This document shows positions 8,638 to 20,201 of a DNA stretch of 64,000 nt, in pieces (within the stretch, counting starts at the first letter, position 1; each line of letters opens with the position of its first letter). Position numbers and translations under genes: made by a program. Location of the stretch: the NCBI GenBank assembly GCA_005239435.1, contig SZNP01000008.1:124001-188000 (forward strand), written 5' to 3'. The notes under the pieces are model-generated. The model searched no databases. It was not told the origin of the DNA and saw only the letters and a program-made list of their open reading frames with translations. The DNA is from Halorussus salinisoli (GTDB lineage: Archaea > Halobacteriota > Halobacteria > Halobacteriales > Haladaptataceae).

Positions 8638-8826
8638 CGTTTCCGTCGAAGGTCACGACTGTCACCGTCATAATCGTTCGGGGAACGATCGGCGGACGTG
8701 CGACTCTCCGGCCGTGGGGGTCCGGTCGAGCGATCTGGCCTCGCCGGGAAGCGACCGGGCCTAATCGAGAGGACTCCCACGTTCCGCGGGGCTCTCTGCC
8801 GTAACTGGTCGTTTCGGTCCAAACTC

Positions 8827-8834
8827 CTTTATAG
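8827..8834 (+). promoter_or_regulatory. TATA box of the MscS-like gene
   Basis: CTTTATAG lies 24-31 nt upstream of the ATG at 8858. This is the expected position for a leaderless haloarchaeal transcript. Confidence 0.5.
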
Positions 8835-8857
8835 AATGTCGACGAACTGGTACGAGC

Positions 8858-9751
8858 ATGATACCGCTACAGCAACTCGACTGGCCGACCTCCCTCCCGG
8901 AGTTTCTGGCCCAGTTCGGCGACCTGCTCTGGGACGTGGTCGCATTCGTCGTCGCCTTCGCGGTGGTCTACTTCGTCGGGCGATACCTGTTGGTGAAACT
9001 CGTCCGGCGGTCGTTGTCGGTCCGCGGGTTCGACCGGACGGTGGTCCAGTTGGCGACCACGACTGCGGGTGCGCTGGCCTTCTTCGTCGCCATCGCGGTC
9101 GCCTTCACGGTCGCGGGGTTCGGGAGTTTTCTGGCGGCGTTCGCCACGCTAAGCGGTGCGCTGGCGCTGGCGCTCGGATTCGCGGCCCAGGACATCGTGG
9201 CCAACTTCGTCGCCGGGGTGTTCATCCTCAAGGACAAGCCCTTCGAGGTCGACGACTGGATAGAGTGGGACGACACGACGGGCGTGGTCCGGGAGATAGA
9301 CCTCCGAGTGACGAAGGTCGAGACGTTCAACAACGAGGTCGTCACGGTTCCGAACTCAGAACTCGCCAACAACGCGGTCAAGAACGCGATGGCGAACGAT
9401 CGTCTCCGCCTCCAGTTCGTCTTCGGCATCGGGTACGACGACGACATCGACGAGGCCGCCGACGTCATCCTCGAAGACGCCCGGTCCATTCCCGAAGTCC
9501 TGAACGACCCCGAACCGTCGGTCCGGACCGCCGAACTCGCCGACTCCTACGTCGGACTCGAATCCAGAATCTGGATAGCGGACCCCGGCCGCGGGAAGTT
9601 CAAGCAAGTCCTCTCCGACCACGTGAAGGGCGTCAAAGAGCGGTTCGACGCCCGCGGCGTCGACATGCCGTACCCCTACCGCGAACTGACCGGTGGCATC
9701 TCTATCGAGGAGGTGGGAAATCTCGACCAAGTGGACGTGACCGGCGACTGA
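8858..9751 (+). CDS. Small-conductance mechanosensitive channel, MscS family
   Basis: The 297-residue product has an N-terminal tail, then three membrane helices. The pore helix is rich in Gly/Ala (FLAAFATLSGALALALGFAAQDIVANFVAGVFI, about residues 90-122), the hallmark of MscS TM3 and the upper beta domain. The following soluble region carries PFEVDDWIEW and VPNSELANNAVKN, typical of the MscS beta and alpha/beta domains. It would open on membrane tension to release solutes on osmotic downshift, fitting a halophile. Length matches the short MscS class. It is monocistronic with its own TATA box. Confidence 0.92.
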   Translation: MIPLQQLDWPTSLPEFLAQFGDLLWDVVAFVVAFAVVYFVGRYLLVKLVRRSLSVRGFDRTVVQLATTTAGALAFFVAIAVAFTVAGFGSFLAAFATLSGALALALGFAAQDIVANFVAGVFILKDKPFEVDDWIEWDDTTGVVREIDLRVTKVETFNNEVVTVPNSELANNAVKNAMANDRLRLQFVFGIGYDDDIDEAADVILEDARSIPEVLNDPEPSVRTAELADSYVGLESRIWIADPGRGKFKQVLSDHVKGVKERFDARGVDMPYPYRELTGGISIEEVGNLDQVDVTGD

Positions 9752-11773
<2,022 letters not shown>

Positions 11774-11774
11774 T

Positions 11775-14291
11775 ATGAGTACGGACACACCCGACCTCCC
11801 CGACGAGGTCGCAGAGCGAGTACGGAACGTCCGCGTCGAGGACGAGATGGAACAGAGCTACATCGACTACGCGATGTCGGTCATCGCGGGACGTGCGCTG
11901 CCGGACGTGCGCGACGGGTTGAAACCCGTCCACCGGCGCATCCTCTACGCGATGCACCGGTCGGGCATCACCAGCGGTGCGAGCCACCGCAAGTCCTCGA
12001 ACATCGTCGGCGACACCATGGGTGACTTCCACCCGCACGGCGACAAGTCCATCTACGACGCGCTGGTCCGGATGGCACAGGACTTCTCGATGCGGTACCC
12101 CCTCGTGGACGGACAGGGGAACTTCGGGTCCATCGACGGTGACCCCGCCGCCGCAATGCGGTACACGGAGGCCCGAATGGCTCCCATCGCCGAGGAGTTG
12201 CTGTCCGACATCGACATGGACACCGTCGACTGGCAGTCGAACTACGACGACCGCTTACAGGAACCGGAGGTGCTGCCGTCGGCCTTCCCGAACCTGCTGG
12301 TGAACGGTTCGTCGGGCATCGCGGTCGGCATGTCCACGAACATCCCGCCGCACAACCTCGGCGAGGTCGTCGACGCGACCGTCGAACTCATCGAGAACCC
12401 CGACGCGACCGTCGAGGACCTGATGGAACACGTCAAGGGACCGGACTTCCCGACCGGCGCGAACATCGTCGGTCGGAACGCGGTCCACGCCGCGTACAAG
12501 ACGGGGCGGGGCCGAATCCGGATGCGAGCGGAGTTCGAGGTCGAGGAGCGCGAGACGGGGAGCGACCGCATCGTCATCACTGAACTCCCGTTCCAGACCA
12601 ACAAGGCCCGGATGATAGAGAAGATAGCCGACGCGGTCAACGACGGGTCGCTCGAAGGAATCCGCGACCTCCGCGACGAGTCCGACCGCGACGGCATCCG
12701 AGTCGTTGTCGAACTCAAGCAGAACGCGATGACCGAGGTCGTCAAGAACCAACTCCTCGAAGGCTACCTCGAGAAGACCTTCGGCGTCATCAACCTCGCA
12801 CTGGTGGACGGCGAACCCAAGGTGCTGTCGCTAAAGGAGACGCTCGAACACTATCTCGACCACCGGAAGGAGGTCGTCCGGCGCCGGAGTCAGCACGAAC
12901 TCGACGAGGCCGAAGACCGCGCTCACATCCTCGAAGGCCGACTCACGGCGCTCGAAAACGCCGACGACGTGGTGGACATCATCCAGGAGGCCCAGGACCG
13001 CGACGAGGCCAAGGCCGATCTGCAGGACGCCTACGACTTCTCGGACGAGCAGGTCGACCACATCGTCCGGATGCAGTTGGGGAGTCTCACTTCGATGGAG
13101 ACCGCCGAAATCGAAGCCGAATACGAGGAGGTCGAGACCCGCATCGAACGCCTCGAGACCATCCTCGGCGACGAATCCGAACTCCTCTCGGTCATCAAGG
13201 AGGAGCTACTGGAGGTCAAAGACGAGTACGGCGACGACCGCCGGACGAGTTTCATCGAGAACACCGACGAAGTGACCCGCGAAGACCTCATCGCCGAGGA
13301 GGACGTGGTCGTGGTCGTCACCGAACAGGACTACGTCAAGCGGATGCCCGTCTCCCAGTTCGACGCTCAGAACCGCGGCGGCAAGGGCATCATCGGCGGC
13401 GACATCAAGGAGGGCGACCGGGTGTCGAAGGTGTTCCGGGCCAACACCCACGACTACCTGCTCTGTTTCACGAACCAGGGGCAGGTCTATCGCCTGAAGA
13501 CCTACGAGATCCCCGAGATGTCCCGGACCGCCCGGGGCAAGTCGGCCATCAACCTGCTCGACCTTGACGACGGCGAGGAGATTACCGCGGTCGTCAACAC
13601 CGACGACTTCGAGGACGACGAGTATCTGGCGATGGTCACGCGCCGAGGGATGGTCAACCGGACGGTCGCTAGCGACTTCGACAACATCCTCTCGACCGGC
13701 ATCATCGCCGCCAAACTGGAGGAGGGTGACGAGCTCGTGGACGTGAAGGTGACGGACGGGACGACCGACCTGCTCATCGCCACTCGGAACGGGATGGCGA
13801 TTCGGTTCGACGAGTCGGAGGTCACCGCGACCGGTCGGCGAACCAAAGGAGTCAACGGGGTCAAGTTGCGCGACGACGACGCGGTCGCGGGGATGGTCAC
13901 GGCGACGAACGACGACGACCGAGCGCTGTTGACCGTCACCGAACGAGGGTACGGCAAACGGACGCTGCTTCCCGAGTACCGAAAGCAGTCGCGGTACGGC
14001 TACGGTCTGGTCGACATCAAGACCGGCGACCGGAACGGAGGCGTCACGTCGGTCAAGGCCGTCGACCCGGACGACGACCTCGTTATCATGAGCGAGGACG
14101 GTCAGATTATGCGCATCCGGGCGGCCGACATCTCCGAGGTCGGCCGAAACACCATGGGCGTGAAAGTGATGGAACTCGAAGCCGACGACAGCGTGGCGAG
14201 CGTGGACGTGCTGTCCGCCGAAACCCCCGACGAGTCCGCGGAAAGCGCGGAACCCGACGAGGGAGCCGAACCCGCCGAGAGCGCCGAGTAA
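11775..14291 (+). CDS. gyrA: DNA gyrase subunit A
   Basis: The 838-residue product has the winged-helix catalytic core with Tyr130 ([10 protein letters not shown]) as the DNA-cleaving residue, [17 protein letters not shown] at the quinolone-determining region, a coiled tower domain around residues 370-480, and the GyrA box QNRGGKG. Beta-pinwheel blades (for example [27 protein letters not shown]) follow. The GyrA box identifies true gyrase rather than topoisomerase IV. It ends in an acidic Glu/Ser/Ala/Pro tail. Lys91 occupies the position of E. coli Ser83. The ATG lies one base after the gyrB stop, so the pair is an operon. Confidence 0.98.
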   Translation: MSTDTPDLPDEVAERVRNVRVEDEMEQSYIDYAMSVIAGRALPDVRDGLKPVHRRILYAMHRSGITSGASHRKSSNIVGDTMGDFHPHGDKSIYDALVRMAQDFSMRYPLVDGQGNFGSIDGDPAAAMRYTEARMAPIAEELLSDIDMDTVDWQSNYDDRLQEPEVLPSAFPNLLVNGSSGIAVGMSTNIPPHNLGEVVDATVELIENPDATVEDLMEHVKGPDFPTGANIVGRNAVHAAYKTGRGRIRMRAEFEVEERETGSDRIVITELPFQTNKARMIEKIADAVNDGSLEGIRDLRDESDRDGIRVVVELKQNAMTEVVKNQLLEGYLEKTFGVINLALVDGEPKVLSLKETLEHYLDHRKEVVRRRSQHELDEAEDRAHILEGRLTALENADDVVDIIQEAQDRDEAKADLQDAYDFSDEQVDHIVRMQLGSLTSMETAEIEAEYEEVETRIERLETILGDESELLSVIKEELLEVKDEYGDDRRTSFIENTDEVTREDLIAEEDVVVVVTEQDYVKRMPVSQFDAQNRGGKGIIGGDIKEGDRVSKVFRANTHDYLLCFTNQGQVYRLKTYEIPEMSRTARGKSAINLLDLDDGEEITAVVNTDDFEDDEYLAMVTRRGMVNRTVASDFDNILSTGIIAAKLEEGDELVDVKVTDGTTDLLIATRNGMAIRFDESEVTATGRRTKGVNGVKLRDDDAVAGMVTATNDDDRALLTVTERGYGKRTLLPEYRKQSRYGYGLVDIKTGDRNGGVTSVKAVDPDDDLVIMSEDGQIMRIRAADISEVGRNTMGVKVMELEADDSVASVDVLSAETPDESAESAEPDEGAEPAESAE

Positions 14292-14957
14292 CTACCCGCC
14301 GTTCGCTATTTTCGCGACTTCGTGCAGGTCAGTGACTTCGTAGTCCGGTTCGACCGATAGCTCGACGCCCGCACAGTGGTCGCGCCGGACGAACGCCGAG
14401 TCGAGTCCCGCGCGCCGGGCCGCCTCCACGTCGCTCTCGCTGTCGCCGACGTAGAGCGCCGAGTCGGCACCGAGGTCGGCCATTGCGCGTTCGAGGAAGT
14501 GCGGATCGGGCTTCTTGCGGTCCAAGCTCTCGACGCCCAGTTCGCGGCCGTAGTAGGTGTCGACCCAGTCGGCGAACTCACAGAAGTCGAGGACGAACTC
14601 GATGGTCGCGTGCTGGTTGGAACTCACGATACCGAAGTCGTGGGCGAGGCTCTCGATGGCGGACACGTCGTCGTAGCGCCCGCGTTTGCCCTCGCGGAAC
14701 TCGGCGAGTTGGGCCTCCGAGGCGTGGCGGTCACGCGCGAGCCAGAACGTCTCCGGGTCGAGACCGTAGGGCCGACAGACTGCCTCCAGACTCTCGGGCG
14801 TGACGCCGCGCAACACGTCGGCGACGTGTTCGTCGTCGGGCGAATCGACCCCCACAGCTCGGAAGGCCGATTCGGCCGCCCGACGCAGGGTCTCGTCGGC
14901 CGGGGGTTCGACCAGCACGCCGTCGTTGTCGAAGAGGATGGCGTCGTAGTAGGTCAC
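14292..14957 (-). CDS. HAD-superfamily hydrolase (phosphoglycolate phosphatase-like)
   Basis: The 221-residue product shows all HAD motifs: DNDGVLV at residues 10-16 (first Asp is the nucleophile), IVSSNQ (motif II Ser), a Lys in DRKKPDPHF (motif III) and YVGDSESDVEAA (motif IV). A helical cap domain lies between motifs I and II (subclass IA). Such enzymes hydrolyse small phosphate esters; phosphoglycolate phosphatase is the usual annotation, but substrate is not shown. It starts with GTG, which begins the family sequence TYYDAILFDNDG. It is convergent with gyrA and abuts its stop directly. Confidence 0.85.
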   Translation of the reverse strand: MTYYDAILFDNDGVLVEPPADETLRRAAESAFRAVGVDSPDDEHVADVLRGVTPESLEAVCRPYGLDPETFWLARDRHASEAQLAEFREGKRGRYDDVSAIESLAHDFGIVSSNQHATIEFVLDFCEFADWVDTYYGRELGVESLDRKKPDPHFLERAMADLGADSALYVGDSESDVEAARRAGLDSAFVRRDHCAGVELSVEPDYEVTDLHEVAKIANGG

Positions 14958-15101
14958 GTGACGTGATGGCTCGGGGAGGTGACTTGGGTGTGTCGATTCG
15001 CTTACTCTCGCCGAGACTGGCGTTTACCGTTGAACGACCCCGTACGGACGGTATCCAGAACCGTTATGCTGACCGGTGACCTTCATCATAGTTGATTAAC
15101 T

Positions 15102-15611
15102 ATGGTGGCGAAAGCCGTGGTCGGCCAACGCGAAACGTTCGAGGCGAGTACCGGTCTCCGCAACGGCGCGGTCCTGATGGCCGTCGCCGGATTGGGGTTC
15201 GTCGGCTACGGGGTAGTGTTCCTCTATCGGACGTTCTTCGGGTCGGGCTTCGAGTTGGGCGTCAGTACCATCGGTGGCGTCACCCGAGCCGACCTCGCCG
15301 CGAGCAATCCGGAGATGCTACACTACATCAGCCATCTCCACGTCGCCGTCTCCGGACTGCTCATCGGGGCTGGCATCGGCGTCGTGGCACTCGCCTGGTA
15401 CGGCGTTCGGAGTGGCCAACTGTGGGCGTGGGCGACTGCAGTCGCCGTTCCCGTCGTGTCGCTCGCCATCGCGCTCCCGATGCACTACTTCGACTTCTTC
15501 GCCCACGACTGGGTGACGCATCTCGGTCCTATCTACGTCGCAGTTATCGTGTTCGTGGTCGGCGCGGTGCTGGCGTACCGCAGCATGCAAACTGCGAGTC
15601 GGTCGGCGTAG
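15102..15611 (+). CDS. Four-helix membrane protein of unknown function
   Basis: The 169-residue product has a charged N terminus, then about four membrane helices: residues 25-45, 78-102, 108-128 and 137-157. His residues sit at the helix ends (LHYISHLHVAVSG, MHYFDFFAHDWVTHLG). The histidines facing one side could bind a metal or haem, but nothing proves it. I do not recognise the family. It stands alone, divergent from the HAD gene. The ATG at 15102 lies at the end of an AT-rich stretch (CATAGTTGATTAACT) that may include its promoter. Confidence 0.6.
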   Translation: MVAKAVVGQRETFEASTGLRNGAVLMAVAGLGFVGYGVVFLYRTFFGSGFELGVSTIGGVTRADLAASNPEMLHYISHLHVAVSGLLIGAGIGVVALAWYGVRSGQLWAWATAVAVPVVSLAIALPMHYFDFFAHDWVTHLGPIYVAVIVFVVGAVLAYRSMQTASRSA

Positions 15612-15799
15612 TACACCGAAACGGAGTTTCGCGAACACCGAGCACGATTTTCACGGGGCCTGTTCCCGACGTGAGTTACCGGGATAACCAAATATATGGT
15701 TCTTAAACAAGTGAAGGAACTTCTAAAGGAAATAATTTACTGTCTTTAAGCAATACAGGACTACGCAGCGTCGTCGAAGGCGAGCAACCGAGTGTCCGG

Positions 15800-16720
15800 T
15801 TAGAGGATGCGCTTTCCGAGTCCACTCGCGGCCAGTTCGGTCGCCAACTCCGCGGTCTCGTTGTGTTCGTCCAGAATCGCGTTGACTTCCACGACTTCGA
15901 GCGTCCGCAGGATTCCCTCGGCCTCGTCGCGTTCGGCGACCGTCTCCAGCGCGGAGTGGGCCTCCCGGTAGTTGACGCCGCCCCGGACCGGCGTCCCGAC
16001 GCCCGGCGCGACCTTGGGGTCGAGCCAGTCCATGTCGAGGCTGACGTGGATGCCGTCGGTGCCGTCGGTCGCCACGTCCAGCGCGTCCTCCACGACGGGC
16101 TTGACGCCGCGCTCGTCGATGTCGGACATGGTGTAGGCGGTCACGTCGCTCTCTCGAATCGCCTCGCGCTCGGCGTCGTCCAGACTCCGAAGACCGACGA
16201 TTGCGACGTTCTCCTCGCGGAGGTTCGGAGCGTTGGCCCACTCGGTGTCGGCGAAGTCGCCGATGCCGAGGAGCGCCGCCAGCGGCATCCCGTGGACGTT
16301 GCCCGACGGCGAGGTCGTCGGCGTGTTGAAGTCGCCGTGCGCGTCGAACCAGATGACGCCGAGGTCGGCGTCGCGGGCCGCGCCCGTCACGGTTCCGATG
16401 GCGATGGAGTGGTCGCCGCCGAGCACCAGCGGGAACTGGCCCGCGTCGAGCGTGTCGGCCACTTCGTCGGCGAGGTTCGTACACACTTCCGAGGTCTCGC
16501 GCAGGAACTTGGCCGACCCCTGAGTGGGCTGCTCGGTCTCCGGGTCTCGCTCCTCGGCCCGCGGGACCGGCAAGTCGCCCGCGTCGGTCGTTTCGACGCC
16601 GAGGGCTTCGAGTTCGTCCGCCAGACCGGCGTATCGGATGGTAGACGACCCCATGTCCACGCCGCGTCGGTCCGCGCCGAGGTCCATCGGGACGCCGATT
16701 ATTCGCACCTGTCGGGTCAT
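15800..16720 (-). CDS. Arginase/agmatinase family ureohydrolase
   Basis: The 306-residue product has the binuclear manganese ligands of the ureohydrolase family: GGDHSIAIG (about residue 101), WFDAHGDFNTP and SLDMDWLDP. The N terminus (IGVPMDLGADRRGVDMGSSTIRYAGL) is characteristic of true arginases rather than agmatinases. Length of about 300 fits. It would hydrolyse arginine to ornithine and urea in the cytoplasm. Arginase is my preferred reading; agmatinase or formimidoylglutamase remain possible. It is flanked by short intergenic regions and the co-oriented epimerase gene upstream. Confidence 0.9.
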   Translation of the reverse strand: MTRQVRIIGVPMDLGADRRGVDMGSSTIRYAGLADELEALGVETTDAGDLPVPRAEERDPETEQPTQGSAKFLRETSEVCTNLADEVADTLDAGQFPLVLGGDHSIAIGTVTGAARDADLGVIWFDAHGDFNTPTTSPSGNVHGMPLAALLGIGDFADTEWANAPNLREENVAIVGLRSLDDAEREAIRESDVTAYTMSDIDERGVKPVVEDALDVATDGTDGIHVSLDMDWLDPKVAPGVGTPVRGGVNYREAHSALETVAERDEAEGILRTLEVVEVNAILDEHNETAELATELAASGLGKRIL

Positions 16721-16803
16721 GAGAGACGCTTCGAAAGCCCGGTGTAAAGAAGGCCTGATTTTCGGACGGCGCGAGAGTCGCGAGTTCGAGACCGGACGCG
16801 AGG

Positions 16804-17724
16804 CTACTCGTAGTGCGAGCAGACCCGCTTCAGTCCTTCCTCGAAGCTGATCTGGGGTTCCCAGCCGGTTTCCTCGCGCATCTTCGTGGAGTCGGCCATC
16901 GTGTCGTGGACGTAGACCTTCTCCGGGATGGGGTTCTCGACGTACTCGGGTTCGATGTCGGTGCCGAGTTCGTCGTTCAGGCGCTCGACCAGCGTGTTGA
17001 GGCTGTAGGATTCGCCCGTTCCGAGGTTGTAGATGCCGGTGAGTTCGTGGTCGGCCGCGAGTTCGAGTCCGCGGGCGACGTCCGAGACGTGGGTGAAGTC
17101 GCGCGTCTGGGTGCCGTCGCCGTAGATGACCGGCGCGTCTCCGTTGGCGAGGTCGTCGGCGAACTGGGCGATGAGGTTGGCGTACTCGTCTTTGTGCTCC
17201 TCCGCTCCGCCGAAGCCCTCGTAGACGCTGAAGAATCGCATCCCGGCCATATTCATGTCGTAGTGGTACGCGAAGTACTCGCCGTAGCGTTCGCGGGCCA
17301 GCTTCGAGGCCTCGTAGCCGGTTCGAGCCGTCACGTCCATGTCCTCGGGCGAGGGTTCGGTTCGGTCGCCGTAAATCGAGGAAGTGGAGGCGTAGACCAC
17401 GGTGTCACACCCGTCTTCGCGGACCTGCTCGACCGTGTTGACGAAGCCCTCGACGTTGACTCGTGCGCCCTTGGCCGGGTCCTCCTCGTGCATCGGGTAC
17501 GAGGACAGCGCCGCGAGGTGGAAGAGTACGTCCACGTCTTCGGTCGGCAGGTCGTCTTCGACGACGCTCACGTCGTGGAACTCGACCGAATCGTCCAAGT
17601 TCTCGGGCGTGCCGAGATACAGGTCGTCCACCGCGACGACGTCGTTGTCTTCGGCGAGGTGGTTCGCCAGATTCGACCCGATGAAGCCTGCACCACCGGT
17701 TACCAGCACGCGCTTTCCTTGCAT
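16804..17724 (-). CDS. NAD-dependent nucleotide-sugar epimerase/dehydratase (GalE-like)
   Basis: The 306-residue product is an extended short-chain dehydrogenase. It has the Rossmann motif VTGGAGFIGSNLA at residues 7-19, the Asp-containing beta2 end VVAVDDLYLG, a catalytic Ser region (VVYASTSSIYGD), and the YEASKLA motif supplying Tyr and Lys. C-terminal DFTHVSDVARG and NLGTG complete it. Family members act on UDP-glucose, UDP-glucuronate or dTDP-sugars for surface glycan synthesis; the substrate is not shown. The frame is open to 17844, but MQGKRVLVTGG at 17724 is the family start. Divergent from the HTH gene. Confidence 0.9.
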   Translation of the reverse strand: MQGKRVLVTGGAGFIGSNLANHLAEDNDVVAVDDLYLGTPENLDDSVEFHDVSVVEDDLPTEDVDVLFHLAALSSYPMHEEDPAKGARVNVEGFVNTVEQVREDGCDTVVYASTSSIYGDRTEPSPEDMDVTARTGYEASKLARERYGEYFAYHYDMNMAGMRFFSVYEGFGGAEEHKDEYANLIAQFADDLANGDAPVIYGDGTQTRDFTHVSDVARGLELAADHELTGIYNLGTGESYSLNTLVERLNDELGTDIEPEYVENPIPEKVYVHDTMADSTKMREETGWEPQISFEEGLKRVCSHYE

Positions 17725-17840
17725 GGTCGAAACCATCCCCGCCACCGTCAAATCGCTGTCGTTCCATCGCTCGGATGCGAGACCGTTAACTGTGCCCGGA
17801 CCGAACCGTGGATTCAATTCGCGCTTCCGTCCGGTTCGTC

Positions 17841-17870
17841 GCATTTAAGGCAATCTATTGCCAAAGATTG
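17841..17870 (+). promoter_or_regulatory. TATA box with operator-like inverted repeat before the HTH gene
   Basis: GCATTTAAGG (17841-17850) is a TATA-like box 25-34 nt upstream of the ATG at 17875. Directly after it lies CAATCT-ATTGCCAA-AGATTG (17851-17870), a 6-bp inverted repeat spanning the expected transcription start. A repressor bound there would block initiation. Confidence 0.45.
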
Positions 17871-17874
17871 AGCA

Positions 17875-18408
17875 ATGTCTACAATCGAACTGACCGCCAG
17901 TCAGGAAAAGATTCTTCGCGCGCTCGTAGACCTCCATCGGGAGACCGAAGACGCAGTCAAGGGGGAGGACATCGCCGAGGAAGTCGACCGCAACCCCGGA
18001 ACGATTCGGAACCAGATGCAGAGCCTGAAGGCCCTGCAACTGGTCGAAGGCGTCCCCGGCCCGAAAGGTGGGTACAAGCCGACCGCCAACGCCTTCGACG
18101 CCCTCGGCGTGCAGGACATGGACCAGGAGGCCCACGTCCCGCTGTTTCACGAGGGGGAAGAAGTCGAGGAAGCGAACGTCGAGGAGATCGATCTCGCCAG
18201 CGTTCACCATCCCGAACTCTGCCGCGCCGAGATTCACGTCCGCGGGTCGGTCCGCGACTTCCACGAGGGCGACGCGATTCGCGTCGGACCCACGCCGCTA
18301 TCGAAACTCGTCGTCGAAGGGACGGTAGACGGGAAAGACGACACCAACAACATCCTCATCCTGAAACTCGAGTCGATGGAAGCCCCCGCCGAGGACCCCG
18401 AACACTAG
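17875..18408 (+). CDS. Winged helix-turn-helix regulator, probably autoregulated
   Basis: The 177-residue product begins with a winged HTH of about 70 residues: SQEKILRALVDLHRE, EDIAEEVDRNPGTIRNQMQSLKALQLVEGV, and the wing GPKGGYKPT. This resembles Rrf2/MarR-type folds. The C-terminal ~95 residues form a soluble acidic domain with LCRAEIHVRGSVRDFHEGDAIRVGPTP, of beta-rich look, possibly a sensor or OB-like domain; no ligand is evident and no Cys cluster is present. The promoter holds an inverted repeat over the start site, which suggests autorepression. Target genes unknown; neighbours are an epimerase (divergent) and an NADH dehydrogenase (downstream). Confidence 0.8.
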   Translation: MSTIELTASQEKILRALVDLHRETEDAVKGEDIAEEVDRNPGTIRNQMQSLKALQLVEGVPGPKGGYKPTANAFDALGVQDMDQEAHVPLFHEGEEVEEANVEEIDLASVHHPELCRAEIHVRGSVRDFHEGDAIRVGPTPLSKLVVEGTVDGKDDTNNILILKLESMEAPAEDPEH

Positions 18409-18590
18409 CTCTCGCTCTTTCTGCCGGCGCTGTCTCGGGACCCGTCCGTAGTCCCGGTACGTCCCGAAATCGAGATTCCTTCGCTCGGCTCGATAGTGTT
18501 CGACCTCCGTCACGAACCGTGATAGAGAGTCTCACTCGCCCGTCCGTCGCTTTCAAAGCCTTTGTATCCAAGGACTCCGGAGGTTCCGAT

Positions 18591-19748
18591 ATGACTGAGA
18601 AGGTCGTCGTGCTCGGCGCGGGTTACGCCGGTGCAGGCGCGGTTCAGCGACTGGAAGACGAGTTAGAGCACGCGGACGCCGAGTTGACGTGGATTTCGGA
18701 GCACAACTACCACCTCGTTCTTCACGAGGCCCACCGAGTCATCCGCGACCCGAGCGTCGAGGACGACATCACGATTCCGGTCGGCGACATCGCCTCGCCG
18801 AGCACCGACTTCGTGCAGGCGCGAGTCGAGGCCGTCGATACCGACGACCAGACCGTCGAACTCGACGGTGACGAACCGGTCGACTACGACTACCTGCTGG
18901 TCGCGCTCGGGAGCCAGACCGCCTACTACGGCATCCCCGGCATGGAGGAGAACGCGCTGACGCTCAAGGGACTCGACGACGCCCGCGAGATTCACGAGCA
19001 GGTCAAGCAGGCCGCCTCCCAGGCCTCGCGCAACGACCCGGCACAGGTCGTCATCGGCGGTGCCGGCCTGTCGGGAATCCAGAGCGCGGGCGAGGTCGCG
19101 GAGTTCCGCGACGAACACCGCGCGCCCATCGACATCTACCTCGTGGAGGCCCTCGAAGAGATCATGCCCGGACAGGACTCCGAACTTCAGGGGACGGTCC
19201 GACGGCACCTCGAAGAGGCCGACGTGGAAATCCTAACCGACGACCCGATCACCGAGGCCACCGAGGACGCCATCGAGTTCGACGAGGGCGACCCCCTCGA
19301 CTACGACGTGTTCGTCTGGACCGGCGGCATCACCGGGCAGGACGCACTCGACGACTGTAACCTCGACAACGAACACAACCGCGTCACCTGCGAGTCGGAC
19401 TTCCAGACCAGCGACGAACACGTCTTCGCAATCGGCGACTCGGCCATCGTCGACCAGGGCGACGACCCCGCGCCGCCGACCGCACAGGCCGCGTGGCAGG
19501 CCGCAGAGGTCGCCGGTCAGAACATCGCTCGCGCCATCAACGACCAACCGCTGAAGACGTGGACCTACGACGACAAGGGGACGCTGGTCTCGGTCGGCGA
19601 GACCGCAGTCGCCCACGACGTCGACATGATTCCGATTCGGACGTTCAACTCCTACCCCGCGAGGTTCCTCAAGAAGGCCACCGCCGCGCGCTGGATTGCC
19701 GACGTGAGTTCGCTGCCGAGGGCGCTGAAGGCCTGGGACTCGCTGTAA
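18591..19748 (+). CDS. Type II NADH dehydrogenase-like FAD oxidoreductase
   Basis: The 385-residue product has two dinucleotide-binding sites: VVVLGAGYAGAGAVQ at residues 4-18 for FAD and VVIGGAGLSGIQSAGEVAE near residue 158 for NAD(P)H. The FAD motif AIGDSA lies near residue 282. The order and length match NDH-2 / sulfide:quinone oxidoreductase-like enzymes, which are membrane-associated and pass electrons to quinone without pumping. The paired Cys residues of true sulfide:quinone reductases are not evident, favouring NDH-2. The frame is open far upstream, but only this ATG puts the GxGxxG at the N terminus. Confidence 0.85.
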   Translation: MTEKVVVLGAGYAGAGAVQRLEDELEHADAELTWISEHNYHLVLHEAHRVIRDPSVEDDITIPVGDIASPSTDFVQARVEAVDTDDQTVELDGDEPVDYDYLLVALGSQTAYYGIPGMEENALTLKGLDDAREIHEQVKQAASQASRNDPAQVVIGGAGLSGIQSAGEVAEFRDEHRAPIDIYLVEALEEIMPGQDSELQGTVRRHLEEADVEILTDDPITEATEDAIEFDEGDPLDYDVFVWTGGITGQDALDDCNLDNEHNRVTCESDFQTSDEHVFAIGDSAIVDQGDDPAPPTAQAAWQAAEVAGQNIARAINDQPLKTWTYDDKGTLVSVGETAVAHDVDMIPIRTFNSYPARFLKKATAARWIADVSSLPRALKAWDSL

Positions 19749-19772
19749 ATCCGTAGAACTGAAGCCGTTCTT

Positions 19773-20201
19773 CTACCTGCGTTCTTCCAGAATCCGGTCG
19801 ATAATCCGACCCGTAGAGAGCAGTTCGCCGGCGTATTCGGGTTCGCGTGGACTCGCTCGCCGGACCTCGCAGTCGATGGCGCGCCGGGCGAGTTCGTCCT
19901 CGATGGCGGCCTCGTCGTGATGCTGGTCGTGACCGAGCGCGATGACGTCCGGTTCCAGTTCCTCGATGGGCGCGAAGATGTCCTCGGGGTGGCCCACCCG
20001 GGCGTCGTCCACCGCGTCGACGGCGGCGACCACGTCCCGGCGCTGGCGGTTCGGCAGAATCGGCGGTTCCTTGTGCGTGACGTTCTCCCTCCGAGCGACG
20101 ATGACCGTGAGTCGGTCGCCCATCGCTTTCGCGTCTCGGAGGTAGTGGACGTGTCCGGGGTGGAGAAGGTCGAAGGTTCCCTGTGCGATGACGTGCGTCA
20201 T
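19773..20201 (-). CDS. ribL: FAD synthase (archaeal cytidylyltransferase family)
   Basis: The 142-residue product has the nucleotidyltransferase signature [18 protein letters not shown] at residues 8-25 (HxGH motif) and a GRIIDRI segment near the C terminus in place of the usual ISSTxIR. Size and sequence fit RibL, the archaeal air-sensitive FMN adenylyltransferase that makes FAD from FMN and ATP. Its start overlaps the end of the JAMM gene by 4 nt, so the two are translationally coupled. No Cys pair is seen at the C terminus, where methanogen RibL has conserved Cys; this is a haloarchaeal variation or a sign that substrate may differ. Confidence 0.85.
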   Translation of the reverse strand: MTHVIAQGTFDLLHPGHVHYLRDAKAMGDRLTVIVARRENVTHKEPPILPNRQRRDVVAAVDAVDDARVGHPEDIFAPIEELEPDVIALGHDQHHDEAAIEDELARRAIDCEVRRASPREPEYAGELLSTGRIIDRILEERR

